Part shown: piece after piece, positions 1 through 8,901 of the stretch
Position numbering within the stretch: the stretch's first letter is position 1
Layout: every line of letters begins with the position of its first letter
Assembly (NCBI RefSeq): GCF_015714725.1
Contig: NZ_WBKM01000024.1
Span: 1-37,066, forward strand
Direction: 5' to 3'
Source: Nostoc sp. WHI
GTDB lineage: Bacteria; Cyanobacteriota; Cyanobacteriia; Cyanobacteriales; Nostocaceae
Length of the DNA: 37,066 nt
Notes under the pieces: generated by a model
What the model was told of the DNA's origin: nothing
Seen by the model: only the letters and a program-made list of their open reading frames with translations
The model's database searches: none
Position numbers and translations under genes: made by a program

Positions 1-2
1 AG

Positions 3-485
3 GATTTTCTACATAAACTTAGTTATAAGTTGGTCAGCGATAGCCAAGCTGTCATAGTAGAGAATCTTCATGTTAAAGGCATGGTTCGTAATCACAAATT
101 GGCGAAATCAATATCTGATGTAGGGTGGGGAACATTCACCAACTTTTTAGCTTACAAGCTAGAACGCATTGGTGCAAAGTTAGTTGAGATTGATAGATGG
201 TTCCCCAGTTCTAAACTATGTTCTAATTGTTTCTATCAAATAGGTGAGATGCTGTTGGATGTCCGTGAGTGGACTTGTCCTCATTGCAATACTCATCATG
301 ACAGGGACGCGAACGCCGCGACAAATATTAGAGCAGAAGGCATCAGAATGATAAAGGCGGAAGGTTCAGCCGTCTCTGCTGTAGGAGGGGAGGTAAGCCC
401 TACTCTTGGACGAAAGTCTAAGTTTAGGCACTCCCCTATGATTACAGAAGCCCCAACTTCAACCGTACTCGGTAAGTTGGGGTAG
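3..485 (+). CDS. tnpB: TnpB, IS200/IS605-family RNA-guided nuclease (C-terminal part, cut by window edge)
   Basis: The reading frame is open to the left edge, so only the last 160 or so residues are visible; the first in-window start-like codon (TTG at 30) is not the real start. The fragment has the TnpB hallmarks in order: a RuvC segment with a catalytic glutamate (VENLHVKGM), a zinc-binding pair (CSNC then CPHC), and the last RuvC aspartate in DRDANAATNI. TnpB proteins are RNA-guided endonucleases carried by IS200/IS605 elements that help keep the transposon at its site. The visible catalytic and zinc residues are intact, so this half is not obviously degraded. Whether tnpA lies upstream cannot be seen. 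The tail (after about position 360) is low in motif content and overlaps the right-end structure from which the guide RNA would be made. Confidence 0.9.
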   Translation, partial: DFLHKLSYKLVSDSQAVIVENLHVKGMVRNHKLAKSISDVGWGTFTNFLAYKLERIGAKLVEIDRWFPSSKLCSNCFYQIGEMLLDVREWTCPHCNTHHDRDANAATNIRAEGIRMIKAEGSAVSAVGGEVSPTLGRKSKFRHSPMITEAPTSTVLGKLG

Positions 486-490
486 TTCAC
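450..490 (+). repeat. IS200/IS605 right-end hairpin, likely 3' end of the TnpB guide RNA
   Basis: Perfect 8-bp arms CCCCAACT (451-458) and AGTTGGGG (475-482) enclose a 16-nt loop at the very end of tnpB. They are followed by TTCAC (486-490), a pentanucleotide of the kind used as a right cleavage site in ISDra2-type elements. Subterminal hairpins mark the ends of this transposon family, and the TnpB-associated (omega/reRNA) guide ends at this boundary. If so, the first about 16 bases after 490 would be the resident guide. The hairpin is seen directly; the guide role is inferred. Confidence 0.55.
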
Positions 491-594
491 TACTATCCAT
501 ATAATAAACTCAGGTTTAGCTTTTCTCAGCGTGAGCAAGCCGCACTTAAGCAAATAAAATATTAACAACCTAAAAGCGATATTGAGCTATTGCC

Positions 595-805
595 ATGACA
601 AATAAACAAGCTATCTTTGACGCAATTGAACAACTACCAGAGCAGCATCTAAAAGAGGTGTTACAGTATGTTCAAAAGCTTGCAGGTACTCTGAAATCAC
701 CAATATCGAACTCACCCACCCAAAGCAGCGAGCGATCGCCTTGCAAACTTCATCGGTGCTGTATCTAACGGCTCCCTGGCTGCTAACTTAGCCGACGAAC
801 TTTAG
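595..805 (+). pseudogene. Frameshifted small antitoxin-like gene
   Basis: An ATG at 595 opens a frame beginning MTNKQAIFDAIEQLPEQ, typical of small cyanobacterial antitoxin-like proteins with an N-terminal helix that assesses 'one protein per toxin'. After about 40 codons the frame runs into a stop, but an adjacent frame continues as SDRLANFIGAVSNGSLAANL and ends at TAG 803-805. The total span is 211 bases, one more than a multiple of three, consistent with a single-base frameshift. No intact toxin gene follows. It is probably a decayed toxin-antitoxin relic next to the transposon. The family call is by resemblance only; the frame break is read directly and could also be a sequencing error. 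Confidence 0.55.
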
Positions 806-1102
806 AGGCTGAACAGGACTCTCAAGAATAGGATGCGATCGCTCAAATGACATTAGACTTATCCGAAAATCGGAAATGCTTACTATACAATGGTTTTAGC
901 GATTTTAACGGCTGCGATGCCGAAGGCGGCAAGCTACGCACGCGCTTAGTGGACGCAACAATAAGGCTTTGGGGGAATTACTGGAGCTAAATTATCAGTT
1001 AGCAAGGGAAAGATAGAAAGGATAAAAATTTATTTTTTCCCAGATAAACTTAACATCTAAAAATCAGGGTTTCACCTATTGTTTGCGTAAGTCCTGTAAT
1101 GC
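806..1102. other. Gene-poor stretch with a dispersed repeat and short broken frames
   Basis: No credible gene is visible. Around 920-955 there is a GC-rich palindromic tract of the kind dispersed in Nostoc genomes (GCCGAAGGCGGC core). A short frame after it (about 955-1017, ending RNNKALGELLELNYQLARE-like) could be the tail of another relic, possibly the toxin partner of the broken gene before it. Confidence 0.4.
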
Positions 1103-2473
1103 TTAAACAGATATGGGTTGCCTTACTTCAACTGGTTCACCTGTGAGGCTAAAAGGACGAACTTCGGTAATTTTTACCTTCACTAGCTGCCCTTTGAGTT
1201 CCTTGATGTCGCCACTGAAGAAAGTCAAACGATTACCGCCCGTGCGTCCCATTACCTGGGTTTGATCTTTAGGATTTTGGTCTTCTACTAAAACTTCTTC
1301 AGTGCGTCCAAAGTAACGTTGCGATCGCTCTGCTACTTTTATATTTACTAGATAATTGAGCCGTTGTAAGCGATCGCTTTTAATTTCTTCACTCAGTTGA
1401 TTGTCCCACAAAGCGGCGGGTGTTCCTGGACGCGGCGAATATGCGGCTGTGTTTAACATATCAAAGCCAATATCTTCTGCCAATTTCAGGGTATTTTCAA
1501 ACTGCGCTTCACTCTCCCCAGGAAAACCGACAATTGCATCAGCACTAATGGAGGCATCTGGCATATACCGCCGAATGGTATCGATAATCCGGCGATATTT
1601 TTCATGGGTATAACCCCGCGCCATCGCCTTTAAAAGTTCATTATCCCCAGATTGAAAGGGGATGTGGAAGTGTTTGCAGACTTTGGGCAACTCAGCGCAA
1701 GCTTTAATTAGTCTCTCTGTAAAATAACGGGGATGGCTAGTAGCAAATCTTAATCTTTCAATCCCCGGCACATCATGCACATAATAAAGTAAATCTGTAA
1801 AGTTGTGCAGATGCCGGCCTTCTGGTGTCGCTCCAGGCAAATCTCTGCCGTAAGCATCAATATTTTGACCAAGTAGAGTAACTTCTTTGTAACCTTGCCG
1901 TCCTAATTCTTCGATTTCAGCACGGATAGCTGACGGCGTGCGAGATTGTTCGACACCGCGCACATTGGGAACCACGCAGTAAGTACAGCGTTCGTTACAG
2001 CCATAAATCACATTTACCCAAGCGGTTACTTTACTATCCCGTCGTGGCTGGGTGATATCTTCGATAATGTGAACTGGCTCGGTTGCCACAACTTGGTTGC
2101 CATTAAACACTGACTCCAACAAATCTTTGAGACGGTTGGCGTGTTGTGGCCCCATTACCAAGTCTAATTCTGGCACACGTCGCAACAGCGCTTCGCCTTC
2201 TTGCTGGGCAACACAACCAGCAACTATGAGGGTTAGATTAGGCTGCTCATGCTTGCGCTTCGCTTGTCTGCCGAGGTAGGAATATACTTTCTGCTCGGCA
2301 TTATCCCGAATTGTGCAGGTATTGTAGAGAATCACATCTGCATTATTCGGGTCTTGACACCACTCAAAGCCCATGTCTTCCAAAACGCCAGCCATGCGCT
2401 CTGAGTCAGCTTTATTCATCTGACAACCGAAGGTAATAATGTGGTAGTGGCCTTTAGAAGTGGTCATGGGCAA
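1103..2473 (-). CDS. miaB: MiaB, tRNA-2-methylthio-N6-dimethylallyladenosine synthase
   Basis: MiaB is a radical-SAM methylthiotransferase that adds a methylthio group to isopentenyladenosine at position 37 of tRNAs reading U-starting codons. At 456 residues it has the family's full length and order: an N-terminal UPF0004 domain with the first cluster cysteines ([13 protein letters not shown], about residues 16-28), the radical-SAM motif CNERCTYC near residue 160, and a C-terminal TRAM RNA-binding domain (about 385-450). The call starts at 2473, but an internal ATG two codons later (2467) also fits, since orthologues often begin MTTS. It is transcribed leftward, 124 bp beyond the stop of the kinase gene on the same strand. 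This is the most conserved housekeeping gene in the window. Confidence 0.95.
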   Translation of the reverse strand: MPMTTSKGHYHIITFGCQMNKADSERMAGVLEDMGFEWCQDPNNADVILYNTCTIRDNAEQKVYSYLGRQAKRKHEQPNLTLIVAGCVAQQEGEALLRRVPELDLVMGPQHANRLKDLLESVFNGNQVVATEPVHIIEDITQPRRDSKVTAWVNVIYGCNERCTYCVVPNVRGVEQSRTPSAIRAEIEELGRQGYKEVTLLGQNIDAYGRDLPGATPEGRHLHNFTDLLYYVHDVPGIERLRFATSHPRYFTERLIKACAELPKVCKHFHIPFQSGDNELLKAMARGYTHEKYRRIIDTIRRYMPDASISADAIVGFPGESEAQFENTLKLAEDIGFDMLNTAAYSPRPGTPAALWDNQLSEEIKSDRLQRLNYLVNIKVAERSQRYFGRTEEVLVEDQNPKDQTQVMGRTGGNRLTFFSGDIKELKGQLVKVKITEVRPFSLTGEPVEVRQPISV

Positions 2474-2597
2474 TTATGCTTAATCAATAATATATAAGCT
2501 TTATTCTATTCAAGTATAGAAGAAGATACCCGATGCTAGGGGCGATCGCTTGTATGGAAATGCAAAACAACTAAGATTGAAGCACTTACCTCAAGTA

Positions 2598-4430
2598 TCA
2601 GTTAAGCAAACCTTGCTCTTTCCTTGGCTCTGGAGAAGATTGTAATTGATTATATATATAAGTTACCAATCCTAAAGTTAGTCCAATTGCCAAGATAACT
2701 CCCAGTATTCGCAATAAATTGGGAGTAATCCTCGTAACTGACTGTCCATTTTGCTTTGGTTGGTAAATAGTGTCATCAGTTGGCACTTGTGGTCTACCTT
2801 GATGAGATACAGGTCGTGGTTGATACAACGTTGCATCAGTTGGCACTTGTGGTCTGCCTTGATTGGATGTAGGTCGCGGTTGATACAACGTCTTATCTAG
2901 TGGCGCTTGTGGTTGGCCTTGATGAGATGCAGGTCGCGGTTGATACAACGTCTTATCTGGTGGCGCTTGTGGTTGGCCTTGATGAGATGCAGGTCGCGGT
3001 TGATACAACGTCTTGTCTGGTGGCACTTGTGGTTGGTCTTGATTAGATCCAGTCCGTGGTTGATATAACGTCACATCGGGTTTGGCGGCTGGAGGATTAT
3101 TCACAGGACTCTGTTGAGGATTGATATCCTCAGGTTGACTTTGCTCAACTGGGTTAAACTGTCTCGGAACGGTTTCGTGATTTGAACCTTGATTGTACCC
3201 AGCCTGAAGAGGAGGAACGGTTTGCTCAGATTGGCTTTGCTCAATCGGGTTAAACTGTCTCGGAACAGTTTCGTGATTTGAACCTGGGTTGTATGCAGAT
3301 GGAGGGCGAAGAATGGTGTCGTCGTTCGATTGTCTCGGAACAGTTTCGTGTGGAGGGCGAAGAATGGTGTCGTCGTTCGATTGTCTCGGAACAGTTTCGT
3401 AATTTGAACCTTGATTATAAGAAGATTGCGGTTGCCCAGCAGTCTGTCCGGGTACACTAGTAGTCCCCGTTACAAATTTGGCAGCAACTTGCAAAGCTTG
3501 ATTCAGTTCTTCTACCGTTGCAAATCGGTTGGCCGGGTTCTTGTGGAGGCATTTCATCACCACTGCCTCCAATTCTATAGGTAAATTATCGCAGCCTGGT
3601 TCCGATCGCAGTGGTTTCGGTGGCTCGTAAGCATGAGCTAACACCCAAGAGGCTTCGCTGACGTGACTACCCTTAATGCTAATCCCAAAGGGGTCGGCTG
3701 CACCCAGCATTTCATAAAGGATAATCCCCAAACTGTAAATGTCGCCCCTAGCGTCCAGGTTTTTATCACTCTGAATTTGTTCGGGAGGTGCGTAACGAAA
3801 TGTACCGATAAATGTACTAGTATTTATATTTGTAATGTTGGAATTTTCCGCAGATTCACTACGAATTTTGGCAACACCAAAATCCAAAACCTTTACCCAC
3901 TCTCCTAAATCTGTAGGCACTAGAAATATATTATCTGGTTTCAGGTCACGATGAACTACCCGAATATGCTCAGTGCTTTTTCCGCCATCCCTTTGGAGAG
4001 TAACTCCTTGATGGGCAAGCTGTAGACCCTTGCAAACTTGCGCCATAATCTTCACAGTCCGCTCAACAGATAGCCGCTTTTCGCGCAGCAGTAGTTGCCT
4101 GAGCGTCTGCCCCCGCAAATATTCCATTACGTAAAATGGAAAACCTTCCGGGGTGACTCCACAATCACTAATTTTAACAATATGGTCACTTTGCAAAGCA
4201 GCACAAACTGCTATCTCACGCTCAAAACGCTTTCTCATTTCTTGTGATGCCACCAGCGTATCTTTGAGCAACTTCAACGCTACCTGCTGACCTACACGGG
4301 TGTCCATTGCCAAGAAGACTTCTCCCATGCCACCCCCGCCTAACCGTTTGTCTAAACGGTATCGCTGGTTATCACCTACGAAGCGGCCATTCCAAGAATT
4401 TGCAGATGGTGGGGATTTCATCTGGGGCAA
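2598..4430 (-). CDS. Membrane-anchored Ser/Thr protein kinase with threonine-rich repeat tail
   Basis: A PknB-type eukaryotic-like kinase of 610 residues. The kinase domain (about residues 23-280) is complete: glycine loop LGGGGMGEVFLA (30-41), catalytic lysine in VALKLLK (about 53), HRDLKPDN (160-167), DFG (183-185) and PPEQ in the activation segment, so it should be active. Residues about 330-565 are low-complexity repeats: first units around ETVPRQ and DTILRP, then about six 20-residue units around TLYQPRP (60-bp DNA repeats, 2761-3080). A single transmembrane helix lies near residues 573-594, close to the C-terminus, so the kinase would face the cytoplasm. Each repeat presents a threonine followed by a hydrophobic residue and then a proline or arginine, which suggests phosphorylation sites, though this is inference. 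An 11-bp dyad lies about 80 bp upstream. Confidence 0.9.
   Translation of the reverse strand: MPQMKSPPSANSWNGRFVGDNQRYRLDKRLGGGGMGEVFLAMDTRVGQQVALKLLKDTLVASQEMRKRFEREIAVCAALQSDHIVKISDCGVTPEGFPFYVMEYLRGQTLRQLLLREKRLSVERTVKIMAQVCKGLQLAHQGVTLQRDGGKSTEHIRVVHRDLKPDNIFLVPTDLGEWVKVLDFGVAKIRSESAENSNITNINTSTFIGTFRYAPPEQIQSDKNLDARGDIYSLGIILYEMLGAADPFGISIKGSHVSEASWVLAHAYEPPKPLRSEPGCDNLPIELEAVVMKCLHKNPANRFATVEELNQALQVAAKFVTGTTSVPGQTAGQPQSSYNQGSNYETVPRQSNDDTILRPPHETVPRQSNDDTILRPPSAYNPGSNHETVPRQFNPIEQSQSEQTVPPLQAGYNQGSNHETVPRQFNPVEQSQPEDINPQQSPVNNPPAAKPDVTLYQPRTGSNQDQPQVPPDKTLYQPRPASHQGQPQAPPDKTLYQPRPASHQGQPQAPLDKTLYQPRPTSNQGRPQVPTDATLYQPRPVSHQGRPQVPTDDTIYQPKQNGQSVTRITPNLLRILGVILAIGLTLGLVTYIYNQLQSSPEPRKEQGLLN
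2761..3080 (-). repeat. 60-bp tandem repeats within the kinase tail
   Basis: Five to six successive 60-bp units share more than 80 percent of their bases by eye; each encodes a 20-residue block with the core TLYQPRP. Copy number is expected to vary between strains. A second, less regular set of repeats (ETVPRQ / DTILRP blocks) follows upstream in the gene at about 3140-3420. Confidence 0.9.
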
Positions 4431-4508
4431 CCCATCCTAAGTTACTTTTAAGTGTTAGCTTTAATCAGAGATACTACATAGTACTACAAATCTTTTGCGC
4501 GCTTCGAC

Positions 4509-4538
4509 AAGTTTTAGTACAATATTTTACTAAAACTT
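4509..4538. promoter_or_regulatory. 11-bp perfect dyad upstream of the kinase gene
   Basis: Arms AAGTTTTAGTA (4509-4519) and TACTAAAACTT (4528-4538) are perfect inverse complements around an 8-bp AT-rich spacer, about 80 bp upstream of the kinase start. The position and symmetry suit an operator; a terminator is less likely because no U-tract follows. No regulator is known for it. Confidence 0.4.
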
Positions 4539-4766
4539 ACCTAATTACACTCACTTTACCATATTAGAAACTTAAAGTAATGCTACTAATCTGATAAAAT
4601 ACTTAAAATTAAGACCTATGGCAGTTAAAATTTGTTCCTGATGCTAGATTAACGCAAATTCGACAAGGCTTGCTAAGGAATGCAGATTAATTGAAGAAGG
4701 CAGTTTTTGCTGAGGGCAGAAGGTGGCACACTGAGCTTGCCGAAGTGCAGAAGGGAACAATTAAAT

Positions 4767-4825
4767 GGGGATTTATACCCCAACGAAAAAGTTAGCGCCG
4801 TGTAGACGACAGGGTTTTAAACCCT
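4767..4825. repeat. Three-hairpin dispersed element, copy 1
   Basis: Three short palindromes follow one another: GGGG...CCCC (4767-4781), GCCGT-GTAG-ACGAC (4797-4810, one mismatch) and AGGGTTT-T-AAACCCT (4811-4825). The same three-hairpin layout with different stem bases occurs at 8902-8960. Confidence 0.6.
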
Positions 4826-5058
4826 TGTTTCATGATTGTCACAGGCTTCAGCGCTGTCTTGCTGTATTTTCTTCTCTACGAGACGCTTGTCTGCGACACG
4901 TTGCGCGAACGCGATCTGCCTCCTGTCTCCTGCCCTCTGCCTTTTCTGATAAAGTGCAAAACTGGGGTTAAAGCAGAAGTTCCTACAGAAAAAACGGAAT
5001 TTGCTAAAAATTATGCGATACACGGAAAAGTCTTACCGGAAACTCTTACAGAGAAGGT

Positions 5059-5325
5059 GGAAGCTGCTACAGGTTGCGCGATACACGGAAATGTCAAAGC
5101 GGAAGCTGCTACAGGTTGCGCGATACACGGAAACTTCAAAGCGGAAGCTACTATAGGAGAAGCGGGAACTGCTACAGGGAAAGCGGAAGCTGCTACAGGA
5201 GAAGCGGGAACTGCTACAGGGGAAGCCGGAACTGCTACAGGAGAAGCGGGAACTGCTACAGGGAAAGCGGAAGCTGCTACAGGGAAAGCGGAAGCTGCTA
5301 CAAGGAAGGCGGAAGCTGCTACAGA
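5059..5325. repeat. 21-bp minisatellite (two 42-bp units then about nine 21-bp units)
   Basis: Two 42-bp units (5059-5100 and 5101-5142) are followed by 21-bp units with the core GCGGAAGCTGCTACAGG, alternating with a variant that reads GGAACTGCTACAGG. Because 21 is a multiple of three and the unit lacks stops, several frames on both strands are open across the array; the plus-strand frame would give a seven-residue repeat (KAEAATG / EAGTATG). A frame continues to a stop at 5464 after a helical segment (VAENFKETIEIFFDDF). A translated product is possible but has no credible start and no recognisable family. Confidence 0.7.
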
Positions 5326-5599
5326 CTGCACAAAATCCAAAAACGTCTTAGCCCAAGTTGCTGAGAATTTTAAAGAAACAATAGAGATTTTCTTTGATGA
5401 TTTTTTGTTACAGTGGAATTATGTTTCTAAACCCCAACAATCCTCAAAATTGCAAGTTATTTAATCCAAGTTCCTAATGTGCTTTTGTATGCCGCGCACA
5501 TAGTCTCCGTTACAGAATATTTAAAGTTTTGCAAAATATATTCTGTCAATGGACTCTGGCGTACATGATTAATATGTGCTATTGCCATGAGGAATGAGA

Positions 5600-6874
5600 A
5601 TGAGTAATGTGCTCTCTATAGCCGCAGTGACAGCAGTACTAAAAGTCTTGCTGGAAAATGGTTTAGTCAGTGATCCGATCGCTGCTAGTGTTGGTGATGT
5701 AATTGTAACTGCCCTACCACCTGATCGAATTTCAGTTGAAGCTGACGAGCGTGCTCAACTCAACCTCTTTCTCTATCAAGTGACGCAAAATCGTAATGTC
5801 GATTGGGTATCTCAAGAATTTCGGAGTAGGCACTCACGCATCAATGGAAACCCCCGCTCTCCGACTCCACCACTAGCTCTTGATCTCCACTATTTATTAA
5901 CAGCTTACGGAGCTAAAGATTTTCAGACAGAGCTTTTACTGGGCTATGCAATGCATTTGTTACATAAAACACCAGCTATTACATCTGATATTATTGAAAA
6001 TACTTTGATAAATGCATCTACAACCAATACCTCAAGTGCATTTTCGCAAGCTTTGGCAGGTGTGTCTGTATCCCATTTAGCTGAACAAATTGGGCAGATA
6101 AAGCTGACTCCAGAGTTTTTTAACATGGAAGAAACTTCTAAATTATGGTCTGCTTTACAGACGCACTATCGACCTTCAGCTACCTATCTAGCATCAATGG
6201 TATTGATTGAGAGTAGTGACTCTGATAACCCTGAAGGTTTCTACATGATGCCCTTGTCTCAACCAAATATTGAGCAAGTGACAGCTCCAGCAAAGACTGA
6301 ACAAATGATTGTTGCAGGCACAACCTTAGTGATTCGTGGTAAGCGGTTACGCGGTGATATCACCCGAATCCGATTAAGTAATACGGAGACATTATTAGTA
6401 CCTCATGATGTTAAAGAAACACAAATCAGTTTGTTAGTACCGCCAGATTTGTACGCAAGCGTGCAGGGTATTCAAGTTGTACACCTGACAATGGGCAATG
6501 CAGGGCAAACAAATCATGTCGTTGAATCGAATGTTGCAGCTTTTGTCCTACATCCAACAATTACAGCCTTCGTTGCTCAACTGGAAAATAGCAGCGACAA
6601 TTTACGTTCAGCAGAAATTACCGTTAAATTCCAGCCCAAAGTTGGTAAGGCACAGCGAGTAGTTTTGCAACTCAATGAACTGTCAGGTGATAGTCCGGTA
6701 GCTTACTCTTTCTTCGTTGCAGCACGCACCCAAGACACTGATGCAATCACGATTCCTGTTAAAAACGTCAAGCCAGGAACTTATATTGTCCGGGTGCAGG
6801 TAGATGGAGCGGAAAGTCCACTGCACCAGAATCAGTCTGGAGAATATGATTCGCCACAGGTGACAATTTTATGA
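5600..6874 (+). CDS. Pvc16/DUF4255-type protein of contractile injection systems
   Basis: The N-terminal about 190 residues match the DUF4255 (Pvc16_N) pattern: MSNVLSIAAVTAVLK, then a low-complexity-free alpha/beta domain with NLFLYQVTQNRNVDW and LALDLHYLLTAYG. Pvc16/Afp16-like proteins cap the tube and set sheath length in eCIS particles. The remaining half (residues about 210-420) looks like one or two immunoglobulin-like (IPT/TIG-type) beta domains. Two in-frame ATGs exist (5594 and 5600); AGGA at 5590-5593 is correctly spaced only from 5600, and orthologues begin MSNV, so 5600 is preferred. The stop overlaps the ATPase start by 4 bp (ATGA), indicating translational coupling. No sheath, tube or baseplate genes are adjacent, which is unusual for this family. 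Confidence 0.88.
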   Translation: MSNVLSIAAVTAVLKVLLENGLVSDPIAASVGDVIVTALPPDRISVEADERAQLNLFLYQVTQNRNVDWVSQEFRSRHSRINGNPRSPTPPLALDLHYLLTAYGAKDFQTELLLGYAMHLLHKTPAITSDIIENTLINASTTNTSSAFSQALAGVSVSHLAEQIGQIKLTPEFFNMEETSKLWSALQTHYRPSATYLASMVLIESSDSDNPEGFYMMPLSQPNIEQVTAPAKTEQMIVAGTTLVIRGKRLRGDITRIRLSNTETLLVPHDVKETQISLLVPPDLYASVQGIQVVHLTMGNAGQTNHVVESNVAAFVLHPTITAFVAQLENSSDNLRSAEITVKFQPKVGKAQRVVLQLNELSGDSPVAYSFFVAARTQDTDAITIPVKNVKPGTYIVRVQVDGAESPLHQNQSGEYDSPQVTIL

Positions 6875-8862
6875 ATCCTACAAACATTGATCAAAGTTGG
6901 GATGAGGCAAACCAGCGCTACTTATCAGCAGCCTTGGCCGTAGTGCGGAGTATTTTAGAAAATCACACGGCAAAGGAGCAAAATCAATCAGAGGAGAAAA
7001 ACCAAGAGCATTTACAACAAGCGCTACAGGAAGCATCTGCTGCCATGCCGACACCATCGGCATTAGAGAGAGTATGCAAAATGTTTAGCCTCTCATCCTT
7101 TGAACTTGATTTGTTGCTGTTGTGTGCAGGTATGGAATTGAATGGAGATTTTGCCAAATTATGTGCTATAATCCACGGAGATTCACAACGAGCTTACCCA
7201 ACTTTAAGTTTAGCTCTAGCAGCATTACCTAATGTCCACTGGGATGCGATCGCTCCAAATGCTCCCTTACGTCATTGGCGGTTAATTCAGATTGGTCAAG
7301 CTCACGCCCTTACCCTCAGTCCGTTGAGAATTGACGAGCGGATTTTACATTATCTCACGGGTATTCAATATCTTGACGAACGATTAGCTGGCATCATTGA
7401 GCCATTACAAGAGGTTAGTAACTTAGTACCCTCACACCAAGATTTAGCAGAGCGAGTAGCGGTAGTGTGGGCGCAAGCTTACAAGGTCAATAGCTTGCCA
7501 ATTATCCAGTTATGTAGTAAAGAGACTGCTAGCAAACGTGCCATTGCGGCCACAATTTGTCAACTCCAAGGTTTAAGCCTGTGGGTAATGCCTGCACAAG
7601 TCATCCCATTAATACCTAGCGATTTGGATAATCTGATTCGCCTGTGGACTCGTGAGACGATTTTAAGTAAGAGTGCCTTACTTATAGACTGCAACGAACT
7701 AGATACCAATGATACAGCGCGGCTGAATGCGATCGCTCATTTCATCGAACGCACAAACGGCTTTTTAATCCTCACAAGTCGTGAGCGAGTACGTGTGTCA
7801 GAACGTATGGTAGTTAATTTTGACGTAGATCAACCAACTACCAAAGAACAAGGTGCAGTTTGGCAAGACGCCCTAGCTGACATTGCACCGCAAATGAATG
7901 GGCAGGTGAAAACCCTCGTGGAGCAGTTTAACTTGAGTGCCGCAACCATTCGCGCAGCTTGTGCAGAAGCCGCAGGGCAACTTGCACAAAAACCCCAAAA
8001 CGATATCAGTGAGATTTTATGGGATGCCTGTCGTCTGCAAGCACGTCCGCGCTTAGATGAACTCGCCCAACGGATTGAGCCATCTGGTGATTGGGAAGAC
8101 TTAGTATTACCGGAGGCTCAGAAACAAGTTCTGCGGGAAATTGCGGCTCATGTACAGCAACGCAGTATTGTATATAATAGTTGGGGTTTTGCTGCCAAGA
8201 GTGCACGGGGGTTAGGAATCAGCGCTTTATTTGCAGGTGCTAGCGGCACAGGTAAAACCTTGGGGGCAGAAGTGCTGGCCCATAGATTACGCCTCGATCT
8301 TTATCGCATTGACTTGTCATCCGTAGTTAGCAAATATATTGGGGAGACAGAGAAGAATCTGCGTCGGGTATTTGATGCAGCCGAACAAGGCGGAGTGATT
8401 TTGTTATTTGATGAAGCTGACGCTTTATTTGGCAAACGGAGTGAAGTCAAAGATGCACGCGATCGCTATGCCAATATAGAAGTTAGCTATTTATTGCAAC
8501 GCATGGAAAGCTACCCAGGTTTAGCAGTTCTGACTACTAACCTGAAGAGTGCCATTGATACAGCTTTCCTGCGGCGCATTCGCTTTGTCGTCCAGTTCCC
8601 CTTTCCCGATACAACCCAACGAGCCGAAATTTGGCGACGCATCTTTCCAGCCAAGACTCCAACCGCAGACTTAGATGCTCTGCAACTGGCACGGCTAAAT
8701 GTGGCTGGGGGTAATATCCGTAACATTGCCTTAAATGCAGCTTTTTTAGCTGCTGATGCTGGAGAAGCCGTGCAGATGAAACACGTTTTGCGGGCAGCTC
8801 AGACAGAATATACTAAGTTAGAGAAACCTTTGACTGAGGGGGAAATTGGGGGGTGGATATGA
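6871..8862 (+). CDS. AAA+ ATPase of eCIS type (Pvc15/Afp15-like)
   Basis: At 663 residues this has a variable helical N-terminal region and a C-terminal classical AAA+ module. Walker A GASGTGKT lies at about residues 456-463, Walker B ILLFDEADALFG near 510-521, and sensor/arginine elements in LTTNLKSAIDTAFLRRIRF and GGNIRNIALNAA. This arrangement is typical of the Pvc15/Afp15 ATPase found in eCIS clusters, thought to act in particle assembly or cargo loading. Its start overlaps the stop of the Pvc16-like gene, so the two are one operon. The catalytic residues are intact. It is followed by 139 bp holding the second three-hairpin element and then by the cargo-like gene on the same strand. Confidence 0.9.
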   Translation: MNPTNIDQSWDEANQRYLSAALAVVRSILENHTAKEQNQSEEKNQEHLQQALQEASAAMPTPSALERVCKMFSLSSFELDLLLLCAGMELNGDFAKLCAIIHGDSQRAYPTLSLALAALPNVHWDAIAPNAPLRHWRLIQIGQAHALTLSPLRIDERILHYLTGIQYLDERLAGIIEPLQEVSNLVPSHQDLAERVAVVWAQAYKVNSLPIIQLCSKETASKRAIAATICQLQGLSLWVMPAQVIPLIPSDLDNLIRLWTRETILSKSALLIDCNELDTNDTARLNAIAHFIERTNGFLILTSRERVRVSERMVVNFDVDQPTTKEQGAVWQDALADIAPQMNGQVKTLVEQFNLSAATIRAACAEAAGQLAQKPQNDISEILWDACRLQARPRLDELAQRIEPSGDWEDLVLPEAQKQVLREIAAHVQQRSIVYNSWGFAAKSARGLGISALFAGASGTGKTLGAEVLAHRLRLDLYRIDLSSVVSKYIGETEKNLRRVFDAAEQGGVILLFDEADALFGKRSEVKDARDRYANIEVSYLLQRMESYPGLAVLTTNLKSAIDTAFLRRIRFVVQFPFPDTTQRAEIWRRIFPAKTPTADLDALQLARLNVAGGNIRNIALNAAFLAADAGEAVQMKHVLRAAQTEYTKLEKPLTEGEIGGWI

Positions 8863-8901
8863 TTTTACAGCAGTTTGCAATTCGCAATTAAGTTTTGTAA
8901 G

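Larger units (their letters stand above)
4431..5058. other. Intergenic region with dispersed repeats
   Basis: No convincing gene. It holds the dyad at 4509, the three-hairpin element, and a Nostoc dispersed repeat at about 4877-4930 (core CTCTACGAGACGCTTG followed by GCGAACGCG). Reading frames that cross this repeat (for example from 4832) owe their length to it and to the stop-free repeats downstream, so an N-terminus placed here is not trustworthy. Confidence 0.5.

Noticed and set aside
4832..5464. 210-codon frame before the Pvc16-like gene
   Set aside because: The first 50 codons are translated dispersed repeat and the middle is a stop-free minisatellite; it is described as a repeat and not called as a gene.
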